DNA of 64,000 nucleotides from Planctomycetaceae bacterium (GTDB lineage: Bacteria; Planctomycetota; Planctomycetia; Planctomycetales; Planctomycetaceae). Of this stretch, positions 1 to 9,716 are shown piece after piece. The stretch lies in assembly GCA_021732975.1 (NCBI GenBank), contig JAKFWC010000021.1, positions 1 to 64,000 on the forward strand, written 5' to 3'. How positions within the stretch are numbered: position 1 is the stretch's first letter; every line of letters begins with the position of its first letter. The notes below the pieces were generated by a model. The model was not told where the DNA came from, searched no databases, and worked only from the letters and a program-made list of their open reading frames with translations. The position numbers and the translations under genes are program-made.

Positions 1-17
1 CGGTTTAAGGGGGTTGG

Positions 18-1817
18 ATGGGTTGGGAAGCGTGGCTGGTATTGGGATTAGTGCTCCTGCTGGTGATCGCCCTGGCGCGGGAGATCGCCGGTGCGGACAT
101 TCTCTGCCTCGGAGTGCTCGCCGTGTTGCTCGCGGTGGGGGAAACATCTCGCGCGATCGGCGTGCCGTCCAAACTTCCGAAAGTCGGCGAGATGGTTCGT
201 GACTTCGGCAGCCCGGGATTGATCACCGTCGGATTGCTCTTCGTCGTCGTGGCGGGACTCGTGCAGACCGGCGCGATGAGCATTCTCACGGAACCGTTTC
301 TGGGGCGACCGAAGACGGTTCTTTCCGCGCAGCTCCGCTTGCTGTTTCCGGTCACCACGATGAGTGCCTTTCTGAACAACACGCCCATCGTGGCGATGTT
401 CATGCCCGTCTGTGACGACATCTGCAAGAAAGCGAACATCAGTCCCTCGAAGCTGTTCATGCCGATGGCGTTCGCGGCCACCTTCGGCGGCGTGTGTACG
501 ATCATTGGCACCAGCACGAACATCGTCGTGAACCTGGCATTGAAGTCCTCGGGACGCGAACCCTTTGGCATGTGGGAGATCACTTGGGTCGGTCTCCCGT
601 GCGCAATTGCCGGGGTGATTTACATGATCACGCTCAGCCGATGGTTGCTGCCCGATCGCAAGCCGGCGATCAGTCTCAGCGACGATCCGCGGCAATACAC
701 GGTCGAGATGGAAGTCGAAGCCGGCGGACCGCTCGAAGGCAAGAGCATCGAGCAAGCCGGGTTGCGGCATCTGCCGGGATTATTCCTGGTGGAAATCGAG
801 CGGGGCCGCGACCTCATTCCCGCGGTTAGTCCCAAAGAACGCCTGCAGGCCAACGACCGGCTGGTGTTCGTGGGGATTGTCGAATCGGTGGTCGATCTCC
901 GGAAAATGCGCGGGCTGCGGCCGGCGACGAATCAGGTCTTCAAGCTCGATACACCGGACACGCACCGTTCGCTGATTGAAGCGGTGGTGTCCAACCGCTG
1001 TCCGCTGGTCGGCAAAAACATTCGTGAAGGTCGCTTCCGTTCAACCTATGATGCTGCGGTGATTGCGGTCGGTCGCGGCGGGCAACGTATCCCCGGCAAG
1101 ATCGGGGACATCGTCCTGCAACCGGGTGATACCTTGCTGCTTGAGGCTCATCAGGACTTCGTCCGTCAACAACGAAATTCTAACCACTTCTTTCTGGTCA
1201 GCAGCGTCGAGAATTCGACGCCGATGCGACATCGGAAAGCGTGGACAGCACTCACGATTCTCGGCGTGATGATCCTCGCCAGCAGCGTTGCCGAGATCGA
1301 TATTCTCGCCGCCGCTCTCGTCGCCGGTTTGGCGATGTTGATCACCCGATGTGTGACCGGGACGGAAGCCCGACAAGCGATTGATTATCCCGTCCTCATC
1401 ACGATTGGAGCCGCCGCGGGGATTGCCAAAGCGATTGAATCGACCGGACTGGCGCTGTTCCTCACCGACGCGATGGTTTCATGGGGTGGCGATAGTCCGT
1501 GGATGCAATTGGCGATTATCTATGGTGTGACCATGGTCCTCACGGAATTGATCACTAACAATGCGGCTGCGCAGTTGATGTTCCCGCTGGCGATGGCGAC
1601 GGTTACGCGGTTGAATGTGAATTACATGCCGTTTGCGGCGGCGATCATGATTGCTGCCTCGATGGGCTTCGCAACGCCGTTTGGATACCAGACGAATCTG
1701 ATGGTGTATGGCCCTGGCGGCTACAAGTTTTCCGATTACCTGCGCGTGGGGATTCCCCTCGATCTGGTGATGATGGCGGTGACCGTCACCCTGGCGCCGC
1801 TAGTTTGGCCATTTTGA
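18..1817 (+). CDS. SLC13/DASS-family permease with central TrkA-C (RCK_C) domains
   Basis: 599-aa ORF; multiple TM segments, NNTPIVAMFMP and TNIVVNLAL motifs typical of DASS/CitT transporters, two RCK_C-like stretches (LEGKSIEQAGLRHLPGLFLVEIERG; LVGKNIREGRFRSTYDAAVIAVGRGGQRI). Confidence 0.93.
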   Translation: MGWEAWLVLGLVLLLVIALAREIAGADILCLGVLAVLLAVGETSRAIGVPSKLPKVGEMVRDFGSPGLITVGLLFVVVAGLVQTGAMSILTEPFLGRPKTVLSAQLRLLFPVTTMSAFLNNTPIVAMFMPVCDDICKKANISPSKLFMPMAFAATFGGVCTIIGTSTNIVVNLALKSSGREPFGMWEITWVGLPCAIAGVIYMITLSRWLLPDRKPAISLSDDPRQYTVEMEVEAGGPLEGKSIEQAGLRHLPGLFLVEIERGRDLIPAVSPKERLQANDRLVFVGIVESVVDLRKMRGLRPATNQVFKLDTPDTHRSLIEAVVSNRCPLVGKNIREGRFRSTYDAAVIAVGRGGQRIPGKIGDIVLQPGDTLLLEAHQDFVRQQRNSNHFFLVSSVENSTPMRHRKAWTALTILGVMILASSVAEIDILAAALVAGLAMLITRCVTGTEARQAIDYPVLITIGAAAGIAKAIESTGLALFLTDAMVSWGGDSPWMQLAIIYGVTMVLTELITNNAAAQLMFPLAMATVTRLNVNYMPFAAAIMIAASMGFATPFGYQTNLMVYGPGGYKFSDYLRVGIPLDLVMMAVTVTLAPLVWPF

Positions 1818-1827
1818 TGAGACCACC

Positions 1828-3024
1828 ATGTCCAACGATGCGATAAAATCTCCATCCGATGCCACGATTGCCGCGCGGGGAGGTTGGGTTCCTGAGTTCG
1901 TCACGCGGCCGAGTGCCCCGCCGATCTACATGACCACGGCGTTTGATCTCGACGACCTTTCGCAGTTGGATGCCATCGCCACGGGTCGTGAAGCAGGGTA
2001 CATCTACACGCGCGATGGCAATCCGAATCACGAGGCCTTTGCGGCAGACGTGGCCAAGCTCGAAGGAGCCGATGCAGGAATTACCTGTGCGTCCGGGATG
2101 GGCGCTCTCACCGCGGCACTGCTCGCCATGTTAAAGACCGGCGATCACATCGTGGCGGCCCGCGTGCTGTATGGCCGGACGGGGCAGTTGATCAACCATC
2201 TCTGTTCTTCGTTCGGTGTCACGGTTTCGTATGTCGACATCACCGACCCCGCTGCCATCCGAGCGGCCTGCACACCGAAGACGCAGTTGGGGTTGATCGA
2301 AAGCGTCTCGAATCCGCTTGTGGAAGTCGCGGATATTCCCGCTGTGGTGCAGGCGTTGGGTTCCGTGCCGCTGATGGTCGACAACACCTTCGCGACACCC
2401 AGTCTGCTGCGCCCCATTCAGTATGGCGCACAACTCGTCTGGCACAGTGCGTCGAAATACCTGAATGGTCACGGCGATGTGATGCTCGGCGTGATGGTGG
2501 GAGCGTCGCCGTTGATGCGCAAGATCCGCGGGGCGTTGTCGCTGTATGGCATGAATAGCAATCCGATGGAATCGTGGCTCGGCTCGCGCGGACTGCGGAC
2601 ATTGCCGCTGCGAATGACCCGCGTTTCGGAAACCGCATTGACGGTCGCCACATTTCTGGGAACGCAATCGGCCGTTACCCGCGTGTACTATCCTGGATTG
2701 CCGTCGCACCCGACGTATGCGCTCGCGCAGCGACTGATGCCCCGTGGACAGGGGGGGATGCTGGCGTTCGATCTGAAAGGAGGGCGGGCGGCGGTCGATG
2801 CGCTGTTCCGCCTGTTGTCCGAGGCGATTCCATTTTCGCCGACGTTAGCCGATGCACGGACAACGTTGTCGTACCCCGCGGGGACATCGCACAAGTTCAT
2901 GACCGCCGCCGAACGGGCCGCGTGCGGAATCAGCGATGGTTTGGTGCGCTTGTCGATCGGATTGGAAGACGCGAGCGATCTCATCAAAGAATTACGAGAT
3001 GCGCTTTCTCGGCTTGCCGATTAG
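1828..3024 (+). CDS. Trans-sulfuration family PLP-dependent enzyme (cystathionine gamma-synthase/methionine gamma-lyase-like)
   Basis: 398-aa ORF; YTRDGNPNHEAFAADVAKLEG, HSASKYLNGHGDVMLG (PLP Lys) and C-terminal GLVRLSIGLEDASDLI. Confidence 0.93.
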   Translation: MSNDAIKSPSDATIAARGGWVPEFVTRPSAPPIYMTTAFDLDDLSQLDAIATGREAGYIYTRDGNPNHEAFAADVAKLEGADAGITCASGMGALTAALLAMLKTGDHIVAARVLYGRTGQLINHLCSSFGVTVSYVDITDPAAIRAACTPKTQLGLIESVSNPLVEVADIPAVVQALGSVPLMVDNTFATPSLLRPIQYGAQLVWHSASKYLNGHGDVMLGVMVGASPLMRKIRGALSLYGMNSNPMESWLGSRGLRTLPLRMTRVSETALTVATFLGTQSAVTRVYYPGLPSHPTYALAQRLMPRGQGGMLAFDLKGGRAAVDALFRLLSEAIPFSPTLADARTTLSYPAGTSHKFMTAAERAACGISDGLVRLSIGLEDASDLIKELRDALSRLAD

Positions 3025-3059
3025 CGGAATCGCTCGACACTATTTTCAATCAGAAAGAG

Positions 3060-3088
3060 ACCCAGGGTTAAGAACCCCCTGGGCTTCA
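3060..3088. terminator. Hairpin between convergent genes, probable bidirectional terminator
   Basis: cccagggttaagaaccccctggg palindrome in the gap between convergent ORFs ending at 3024 and 3086. Confidence 0.5.
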
Positions 3089-3799
3089 TGGCGTTTTGGT
3101 GAGAGCAGGAGAACGGCCGCCGGAGCGGAGTGTGTCTGCCGCGATGTCGAGTGCTTCGCCGTAGAGTCCTGCGTCCTGCATCTGCTGAATGGCGCGGTCG
3201 ATGTCATACTCAACGCGGCGGAATTCGAGGCGGCCGTTCTCAATCACCGCGTAGGCCGCACGCGGGTCGCCGTCGCGGGGTTGCCCTACACTACCGGGAT
3301 TGATCACCTGGCAACGCGCGAGTTCGAGATGCATTGGGACATGCGTGTGACCGACGCACACATAGTCCGCTTCGACATCTTTTAATCGCGACGACCACGC
3401 CTTCGGATCGTTTGTCAGATACTCATCCAGTGGATCGCGCGGTGTCGCATGGACGAGATGAAACGTGCGGCCATCCAATTGCAAGGTCTGTGTCACCGGC
3501 AGCCGCGCGAGAAACTTGATGTGCGATGGCATCAAGGTTTCCCAGTGCAGTGCCCGTGTCGCCGCAGCGAGCATGCGGAACCCGGTTCCCTGGGGCATGG
3601 GAACGCGCTGCGCTGTGGAATGATCGTGGTTGCCGCGGACCGCCGCATGGGCGTGATGTCGCACCCAGTCGATGCATGTCGCCGCATCGGTGCCATATTC
3701 GACGATATCGCCGAGGCACAAACACGCATCGAACGATTCGCGAATGGCGGAGAGAGCAACGCTGTTGGCGTGGATGTCGGCCAGCAACAGAATCTTCAT
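3086..3799 (-). CDS. Metallophosphoesterase (YfcE/MJ0936-like)
   Basis: 237-aa ORF; LLLADIHANSVAL, GDIVEYG, VRGNHD, VGHTHVP and NPGSVGQPRDGDPRAAYAV motifs. Confidence 0.93.
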   Translation of the reverse strand: MKILLLADIHANSVALSAIRESFDACLCLGDIVEYGTDAATCIDWVRHHAHAAVRGNHDHSTAQRVPMPQGTGFRMLAAATRALHWETLMPSHIKFLARLPVTQTLQLDGRTFHLVHATPRDPLDEYLTNDPKAWSSRLKDVEADYVCVGHTHVPMHLELARCQVINPGSVGQPRDGDPRAAYAVIENGRLEFRRVEYDIDRAIQQMQDAGLYGEALDIAADTLRSGGRSPALTKTP

Positions 3800-4041
3800 G
3801 CCCGCCTCGAATCAACAGGTTGCTATGGCATTCGGAGAAAAGGAACTGGCCGCACGACGTGGAAAGTTTGTTATAATCTTCCCAGACATGTCCGGCCAAC
3901 CGCAAGATGGTCGTCAGTTGTTTCCGAACAATCAATCAGACAATCCGCCTGCATTGCCGGTCGGCATATCGTCAGAGAATCGGAGTTCTCAGTCCCGACA
4001 ACGTCCGCGGAACCACCGGACCAGTGTAGAAGGGGAACATC

Positions 4042-4323
4042 TTGGACGCGCGCAAGATTGAGCAACTGACACTGCGGGAAAAAATTCGCGACAGCCAGCA
4101 ATTGGCGCGCGATCTGCACGAACACATGATGCAGAATTTTCTTCCCAAGGTTGCCGAACTGGTGGCGGTCTCCAAGCCCCAACCCGATGTTGAGGAACGT
4201 GTTGCGGATGTCACAATTCGCAATCAGGCCGCGACGGTGTTGGAGAGTGAGCGATTTCTCGCTCAGAAGGAGGCCGATCTTTCTGCCTATGCCACGGCGC
4301 TGATCCGCGAAGCGATTCCATAA
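4042..4323 (+). CDS. Small hypothetical protein, helical
   Basis: 93-aa ORF, TTG start preceded by a purine-rich SD-like gaagggg; no family recognised. Confidence 0.55.
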   Translation: MDARKIEQLTLREKIRDSQQLARDLHEHMMQNFLPKVAELVAVSKPQPDVEERVADVTIRNQAATVLESERFLAQKEADLSAYATALIREAIP

Positions 4324-4373
4324 GGCAGTTTTTCACTAAGTCTCAATGCTTCATTTGGTTAAGAGAATTCCGA

Positions 4374-4402
4374 TTGACAGTCTTCCATTCTCGGCCCATA
4401 AT
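4374..4402 (+). promoter_or_regulatory. Sigma70-like promoter for the downstream kinase gene
   Basis: TTGACA (4374-4379), 17-nt spacer, CATAAT (4397-4402); about 250 nt upstream of the kinase start. Confidence 0.6.
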
Positions 4403-4647
4403 TTGGGAACTCCGTTCCCCACTTTCCCGTCATTCCGGTCGTATCGAAACTGAATCCGAGTGAACCGCTTGCGATTCATGATTCTCCAGTCTGATCATGG
4501 CTCGTGTTCCCTGTCGGCCGTTGCGGTGATGGGGAAGGCCCCAGAATGTCGTCATAAATCGGTAGTCCACAGGTGAAGTTACCGATTTCGCCAACAGGAT
4601 GGGCAGCGTGCGGAACAGGGATGTCCCACAGAGAAATTAAGGAGTGA

Positions 4648-7539
4648 TTGCCGATTATGTCGGTTTCCGGGCAAAAACTGACGGTCGAACCAACCTCCGG
4701 GAATGGAACGCCGTTTCCGTTTACTGGCTGGTCACCTGCCGCGCGCCCGTCCGAAACCGTTCTTTCCACACCGCGACGCGCTGATGACGACGCACGCAGC
4801 GATTCGACGCCCTCTGGTGTCTCTCCTGTCGCCGTCTCGGCCCTCTCCACCCGGTTGTTTCCTGCTCAAATCCCTTTCGATACTGCGGAAGATTTAAGCG
4901 GTCTGACGCTCGGGCATTTTCTGATTCAGCAACGAATCGGCATGGGGGGGATGGGGACGGTTTTTCTCGCCACCGATGAACGCTTGCAACGCCCGGTGGC
5001 GTTGAAGATTTTATCCCCGTCGCAACTCGGCGATCCGGCCTCCATTCAGCGCTTCCAGAACGAAGCCCGAGCCGCCGCACGGCTCGATCATGATCACGTC
5101 GCGCGGGTGTACTTCTACGGCGAAGAGCAGGGCCTGCATTTCATCGCGTTTGAATATGTCCAAGGCAAGAACCTGCGGGACATCATTCGCGTTCGGGGGC
5201 GTCTCGAACCGGCGGAGGCCGTGAGTTACGCCGTCCAACTGGCCGCGGCGCTGTGTCACACAAGTGCGTGCGGTGTCGTGCATCGCGATATCAAGCCCTC
5301 GAACATCATCATTACACCCCAGGGCAAAGCCAAACTGGTCGATCTCGGTTTGGCGCGCAAAGAGACGCTGGAGTCATCTGCGCATCTGACGGTGGCGGGG
5401 ACCACGCTCGGTACGTTTGACTACATCGCTCCCGAGCAGGCGAAAGATCCGCGGAATGTCGATGTTCGCAGCGACATCTACGCCTTGGGGGGAACGCTGT
5501 ACCACATCCTGACGGGCGAGCTGCCCTATCCGGAAGGAACAGTCTTACAGCGGCTGCTCGATCATCAGGACAAAGACCCGCCCGATCCCGCGTTGAAGAA
5601 TCGCCGGATTCCGCCGGGGTTATCGGCCATTGTCAAGAAAATGCTGGCCGCCGATCCGCGCCGACGGTACATGACCGCGGAGGATTTGCTCCGCGATCTG
5701 TTATTGATGGCGAGCGCGTTGGGGCTGCAACCGGTCCCGTCCGATTCGGCCGTGATGGCGGCATGGACGCCCCGGCGCGAAAGCTTCTGGGCACAACACG
5801 GCGGTTGGATCTCCGCCGTCGTGATTCTCTTGATTGCCGTGGGATTGTTGCAGGCTTTCCCGGATTGGGCGCATCGGTATGCGAATGAATCCACCAGTCC
5901 GGACGCCCCGGTTGTCGTTTTGCGCTCCAATCCTTCTCCGCCCGGCGTGAATCCTCCAGCCATCGCTGATGCGGGCCGGCCCTCCGCGCCAGCCTTCAGC
6001 ACGAGTGCCAACGAAGATCTGGACAACATCAGCATTGGTGCGATGGCGAACGAGCCTCCCATCGGCTCGGCGGCCGATCTGGTCAAGCCCAACAAGACGC
6101 CCTCAGCAACGGCCATGCTCCGTCCCGACGGCGAGCCGTTCGTCATTGGGACCGCGACCGGCAACAACACTGCCGTCAAACCAATCTTCGAGGGGAATCT
6201 CCCGTCGGTCGTCAGCGACGCGCTTTCCAAGCCGAATGTGTCGTCGGAGGCGTTACCACAGCCAACATTTCCCAGTCCGTTTAAGCAAGAGGAGTCGCCG
6301 AAACCGGAAACAAGACCGGGAACCGTTCCCACGGTCGTGGCCGATGCCGGTCGATCGACGGACACCGTTGCCGAAGTCCCGGGGCTCTTTCAAATGGTGG
6401 GGACGGGAAAGTCGTACCTCACATTGGAAGCGGCCTGTGCCGAGGCTCGCGATCAGGCCGTCATTGAACTGAACTTTGACGGCCGGTTGCCGAAGCCGGA
6501 GAGTCCGCTGCGGTTGCGCCAGAAGCGGCTTGTGATTCAGGCCGCAAAAGGGCGACGGCCGATCATCACCTTTGCCCCCCCCAGTGGAGCCACCGATCCG
6601 GCTCTCACGCGGATGGTGCATGTCTCCGGCGGGACATTGAGTCTCGTCAATGTCGGTCTGGAATTGAAGATCCCCGATAATGCCGGGGGGCAGGCTTGGA
6701 CTCTGTTCAGCCTCGCGCGGCCTGAACGCCTGCGTCTGCAAGGCGTGACGGCGACGATCATCAATCCTCGCAACGCGCAGGCGATGTTTGTCGAGTTCAC
6801 CGCCCCGTTGACCGACGGTCTCGTCAAAATGGGGACCATGAAAGAAGGTTCCGCCGCTCTGATCACCGACGTGGGAATCGAACGCTGTCTCTTCCGCGGC
6901 GAAGGAGTTGGCCTGGCCATGCGCGACTCCGCACCGCTGCGTTGCGAGATTAAAGAGTCGCTGTTTGGTCTTTCGGAATCGTTAGTGACGACCGATGTTT
7001 CCACGCAGACGATGCAGGCCCCCGGCGACATCTCCCTGGAATTGACCCGCAGCACATTCCTGCTCGGTGGCAGTCTGGTGGCACTGACCAACGGCGAAGA
7101 ACTCGGTGGTCGTGCCGCCACGATTTCCATCACCTCGCGGCATCTGATTGTGGCCTGTCCGAAAGACCGTCCGCTGCTCGATCAACTGGTCCCTGTGGAA
7201 GTGATGGAGTTCCGCAAGTCGGTGAAATGGGTGGACGAGGCGAACGTCTTCGACGATATCCAGTCGTTCTGGAGTGTGCGGTCGTCGCTCAGTGCGTCGG
7301 CCCCCAAAATCTGGGACTTCATGGCCTGGAAAAGCTACTGGAGCGCCGGGGAAGAATCACGCAACATCGCGATTCCGTGGCGTCGCGACTGGCGGAAGCA
7401 ACCTTGGTCGGAACTGACGAAGGACGATGCCCGCTTCGACCCGCTGCCCGAAAATCTCGCGGCTCCGGTGGAACCCACTCCCGGTGCGCCGCTCGATCAA
7501 CTGCCACTCGAACCTGCAGTGGCCATTCCTGCGTTGTGA
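4648..7539 (+). CDS. Ser/Thr protein kinase, single TM, C-terminal beta-helix-like extracellular region (start may be ATG at 4657)
   Basis: Hanks motifs: GMGGMGTVFLA, VALKIL, HRDIKPSNIII, DLGLA, APEQAKDPRNVDVRSDIYALG; TM ISAVVILLIAVGLLQAF; long C-terminal region. Confidence 0.93.
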   Translation: MPIMSVSGQKLTVEPTSGNGTPFPFTGWSPAARPSETVLSTPRRADDDARSDSTPSGVSPVAVSALSTRLFPAQIPFDTAEDLSGLTLGHFLIQQRIGMGGMGTVFLATDERLQRPVALKILSPSQLGDPASIQRFQNEARAAARLDHDHVARVYFYGEEQGLHFIAFEYVQGKNLRDIIRVRGRLEPAEAVSYAVQLAAALCHTSACGVVHRDIKPSNIIITPQGKAKLVDLGLARKETLESSAHLTVAGTTLGTFDYIAPEQAKDPRNVDVRSDIYALGGTLYHILTGELPYPEGTVLQRLLDHQDKDPPDPALKNRRIPPGLSAIVKKMLAADPRRRYMTAEDLLRDLLLMASALGLQPVPSDSAVMAAWTPRRESFWAQHGGWISAVVILLIAVGLLQAFPDWAHRYANESTSPDAPVVVLRSNPSPPGVNPPAIADAGRPSAPAFSTSANEDLDNISIGAMANEPPIGSAADLVKPNKTPSATAMLRPDGEPFVIGTATGNNTAVKPIFEGNLPSVVSDALSKPNVSSEALPQPTFPSPFKQEESPKPETRPGTVPTVVADAGRSTDTVAEVPGLFQMVGTGKSYLTLEAACAEARDQAVIELNFDGRLPKPESPLRLRQKRLVIQAAKGRRPIITFAPPSGATDPALTRMVHVSGGTLSLVNVGLELKIPDNAGGQAWTLFSLARPERLRLQGVTATIINPRNAQAMFVEFTAPLTDGLVKMGTMKEGSAALITDVGIERCLFRGEGVGLAMRDSAPLRCEIKESLFGLSESLVTTDVSTQTMQAPGDISLELTRSTFLLGGSLVALTNGEELGGRAATISITSRHLIVACPKDRPLLDQLVPVEVMEFRKSVKWVDEANVFDDIQSFWSVRSSLSASAPKIWDFMAWKSYWSAGEESRNIAIPWRRDWRKQPWSELTKDDARFDPLPENLAAPVEPTPGAPLDQLPLEPAVAIPAL

Positions 7540-7540
7540 C

Positions 7541-7888
7541 TCAATACCGCGGAACGGTGGGATCGATCTGTTGCGACCAGACATCGATACCCCCCGCCAT
7601 GCTGCACACCTGTGTGAACCCTTGCTTGCGGAGCCACATCGCCACCCGCAGGCTGCGGCCGCCGTGGTGACAATGCACGACAACCAATTCGTTCTTGTGC
7701 GCATCAATTTCCGCGGCACGATCAGCGAGTTGACTCATCGGGAGTAACGTCGCGCCCGCGATCTTCGCCGTGGCGTACTCATCCGGCTCGCGACAATCGA
7801 GGAAGAAGAACGGTTCTCCCGCAGCCAGTTTCTGTTGCACTGCCTGGCAGGTGATTTCCAGCGGAACCGCGTTCGTTACGTCGCTCAT
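7541..7888 (-). CDS. Rhodanese-like domain protein
   Basis: 115 aa; FFLDCREPDEYATAKIAGATLLPM and active-site loop VVHCHHGGRS. Confidence 0.93.
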   Translation of the reverse strand: MSDVTNAVPLEITCQAVQQKLAAGEPFFFLDCREPDEYATAKIAGATLLPMSQLADRAAEIDAHKNELVVVHCHHGGRSLRVAMWLRKQGFTQVCSMAGGIDVWSQQIDPTVPRY

Positions 7889-7957
7889 GGATGTCGTTTC
7901 CTGACTGTTTTGAAGATTTTCTAGACTTCTCAGTTTGCCGAACTGGGACTGACTTCT

Positions 7958-8104
7958 ACTCCGAAGGAGTTGCGACTCATAGCCCAGGGTTGCGAGTGAA
8001 ACGAGGTGAGGGCTTCAGGGTAGTTAGACCATGATGATTCCCGCACCCAGGGTAGCCTGCTGCGCACGCAACCCTGGGCTATGAGACACAATCCCTTCGG
8101 GATA
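7958..8104. repeat. Intergenic palindromic element (CATAGCCCAGGGTTGCG ... CGCAACCCTGGGCTATG with outer CCGAAGG/CCTTCGG)
   Basis: Two arms read as near-perfect reverse complements in the non-coding gap. Confidence 0.7.
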
Positions 8105-8135
8105 AAGATCAATACCGGCATTCCTTCGCGGGAAC

Positions 8136-9716
8136 CTACTTTGCGCCGAGCTCATAGAGCCGCGCGTGGATCATCATCTGGAACACGAAGGTGGCGACCA
8201 CGAACAGCGTCCAGCCGATCCCCAGCACGATCAGATGCGCGAAATCGCCCGCTTCGGACGAGATCACGACGAGCACCATGAAAATGGGGCAACAGTACAT
8301 GGTGATCAGCATCACAAAGAACGCCAACGGCAATGCGCCCCATTTGACGAACAGCGACAACAGCACCACAAGGTGCAAAAACACGGTGTAGAGAATGACC
8401 GGGAACCAGAATCCAGGATGGCCGACAACTTTAAACCATTCCTCGGCATTCGGAGCTACCAGCACGCTATCCACAATGACGAACAGCAGCGTTGGCAGCG
8501 CTCCCAGCAGCATTCCTGTGAGCTTGGAATATGCCACGTAACCAATCGAACGCGGCAGCATCAGCAACGAAGAAAGCGTCTGCAGGCGGATTTCGTCGTG
8601 AAAGAGCCGCGAGCTATAGATGCTGAGTTCGAGCACGAGGACGACAATCACAATCGTAAAATGCGCGGGGACAATTTCCCGATCGACATCCCACGGCTGC
8701 GGATCACCCGCCAGTAGACGAATCCCCGCCATCGTGGGGTAGAGCAGCAGATACAGCAGCAGGAATCCGACGAGCTTCGTCACCAGATACGGGTTACCGC
8801 CGGTGAGAAAGTTGTATTCCTTCCAGACGAGCGGGTTTGCCCACGCCCGTCCGGAAGCGGCCCACGTCGCGCGGCGGGTTGTCTGTGAGATCAGGCCCCG
8901 ACTGATGCCCTGCACGTCCGCGGTGAGGGCAAATCGATAAAATAATGCCCACGAAAGCAGAAAGAAGACCAACCCGCCGCCGATATTCGTGATCACCTGC
9001 TTCGTGATCACGGCTTCATCGAAACCGGTCTGCAGGATCGCGTAGAGTCGCAGCAGCACGTCGGAGTCGATCACCAGATCGATCGCGGAAATGGTCCACT
9101 TTCCCAGTGTGCTGCTCATTCCCCACGCTGTTCCGAGCATGGCCGTTTTCGGAAGCTGCAACAGATGTGGCGCGATGCTATGGGCGATGAGCCAGAGCGT
9201 CGTTAAGCCCGCGGCTGTCCCGCTGCGACGACTGATCACGGAACACAACAGACCAACGTTCGACATCAATACGGTGAATGCCAGGAGCGCGACATATGCG
9301 GCCAGCACCTGGTGAAACGTCACGCCGCCGAGCGTAATTGCGAGCAGCGTGAAGGGAAACTGCACCGTCAGCAGCAGCAGCGCTTGAAACATCCGCGCGG
9401 TCGACTTTCCGAGGAGAATCCCGAGCGGATTGATCCCAGCCATCATCAACAGGCCGATGGTGTCTTCTTCCTTTTCTTCGGTAATTGCCGATGAAAAGAA
9501 GCTGATACCCCCCAAGGCGATGAACGACACGTTCAGGAAAATCATGTTCATGAAGAACTGCAGACCCGGTGCGCCGATCATCATGGCCTGCACCTGTGCG
9601 ATCATCATCATGAGGTAGATGATCAGCACGAACACCAGACGGAAGAGGTGCGTTTGCAGTTGCCGCGCATCGAGCCGTAGCGAGCGGCCCATTAGCGTCG
9701 CGATGCCGTGAAACAT
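8136..9716 (-). CDS. ABC-2 type transporter permease
   Basis: Start placed at MFHGIATLMGRSLRLDARQLQTH (ATG at 9716), overlapping the stop of the upstream ATPase (TGATG); many TM segments. The upstream part of the 639-aa ORF overlaps the ATPase in another frame. Confidence 0.88.
   Translation of the reverse strand: MFHGIATLMGRSLRLDARQLQTHLFRLVFVLIIYLMMMIAQVQAMMIGAPGLQFFMNMIFLNVSFIALGGISFFSSAITEEKEEDTIGLLMMAGINPLGILLGKSTARMFQALLLLTVQFPFTLLAITLGGVTFHQVLAAYVALLAFTVLMSNVGLLCSVISRRSGTAAGLTTLWLIAHSIAPHLLQLPKTAMLGTAWGMSSTLGKWTISAIDLVIDSDVLLRLYAILQTGFDEAVITKQVITNIGGGLVFFLLSWALFYRFALTADVQGISRGLISQTTRRATWAASGRAWANPLVWKEYNFLTGGNPYLVTKLVGFLLLYLLLYPTMAGIRLLAGDPQPWDVDREIVPAHFTIVIVVLVLELSIYSSRLFHDEIRLQTLSSLLMLPRSIGYVAYSKLTGMLLGALPTLLFVIVDSVLVAPNAEEWFKVVGHPGFWFPVILYTVFLHLVVLLSLFVKWGALPLAFFVMLITMYCCPIFMVLVVISSEAGDFAHLIVLGIGWTLFVVATFVFQMMIHARLYELGAK

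Noticed and set aside
48-770. 240-aa minus-strand ORF over the SLC13 permease
   Set aside because: Shadow ORF, His/Arg-rich with no domain, opposite to a well-supported CDS.
3872-3877. TATAAT box upstream of the small hypothetical gene at 4042
   Set aside because: No acceptable -35 hexamer at 16-18 nt, so not reported as a promoter.
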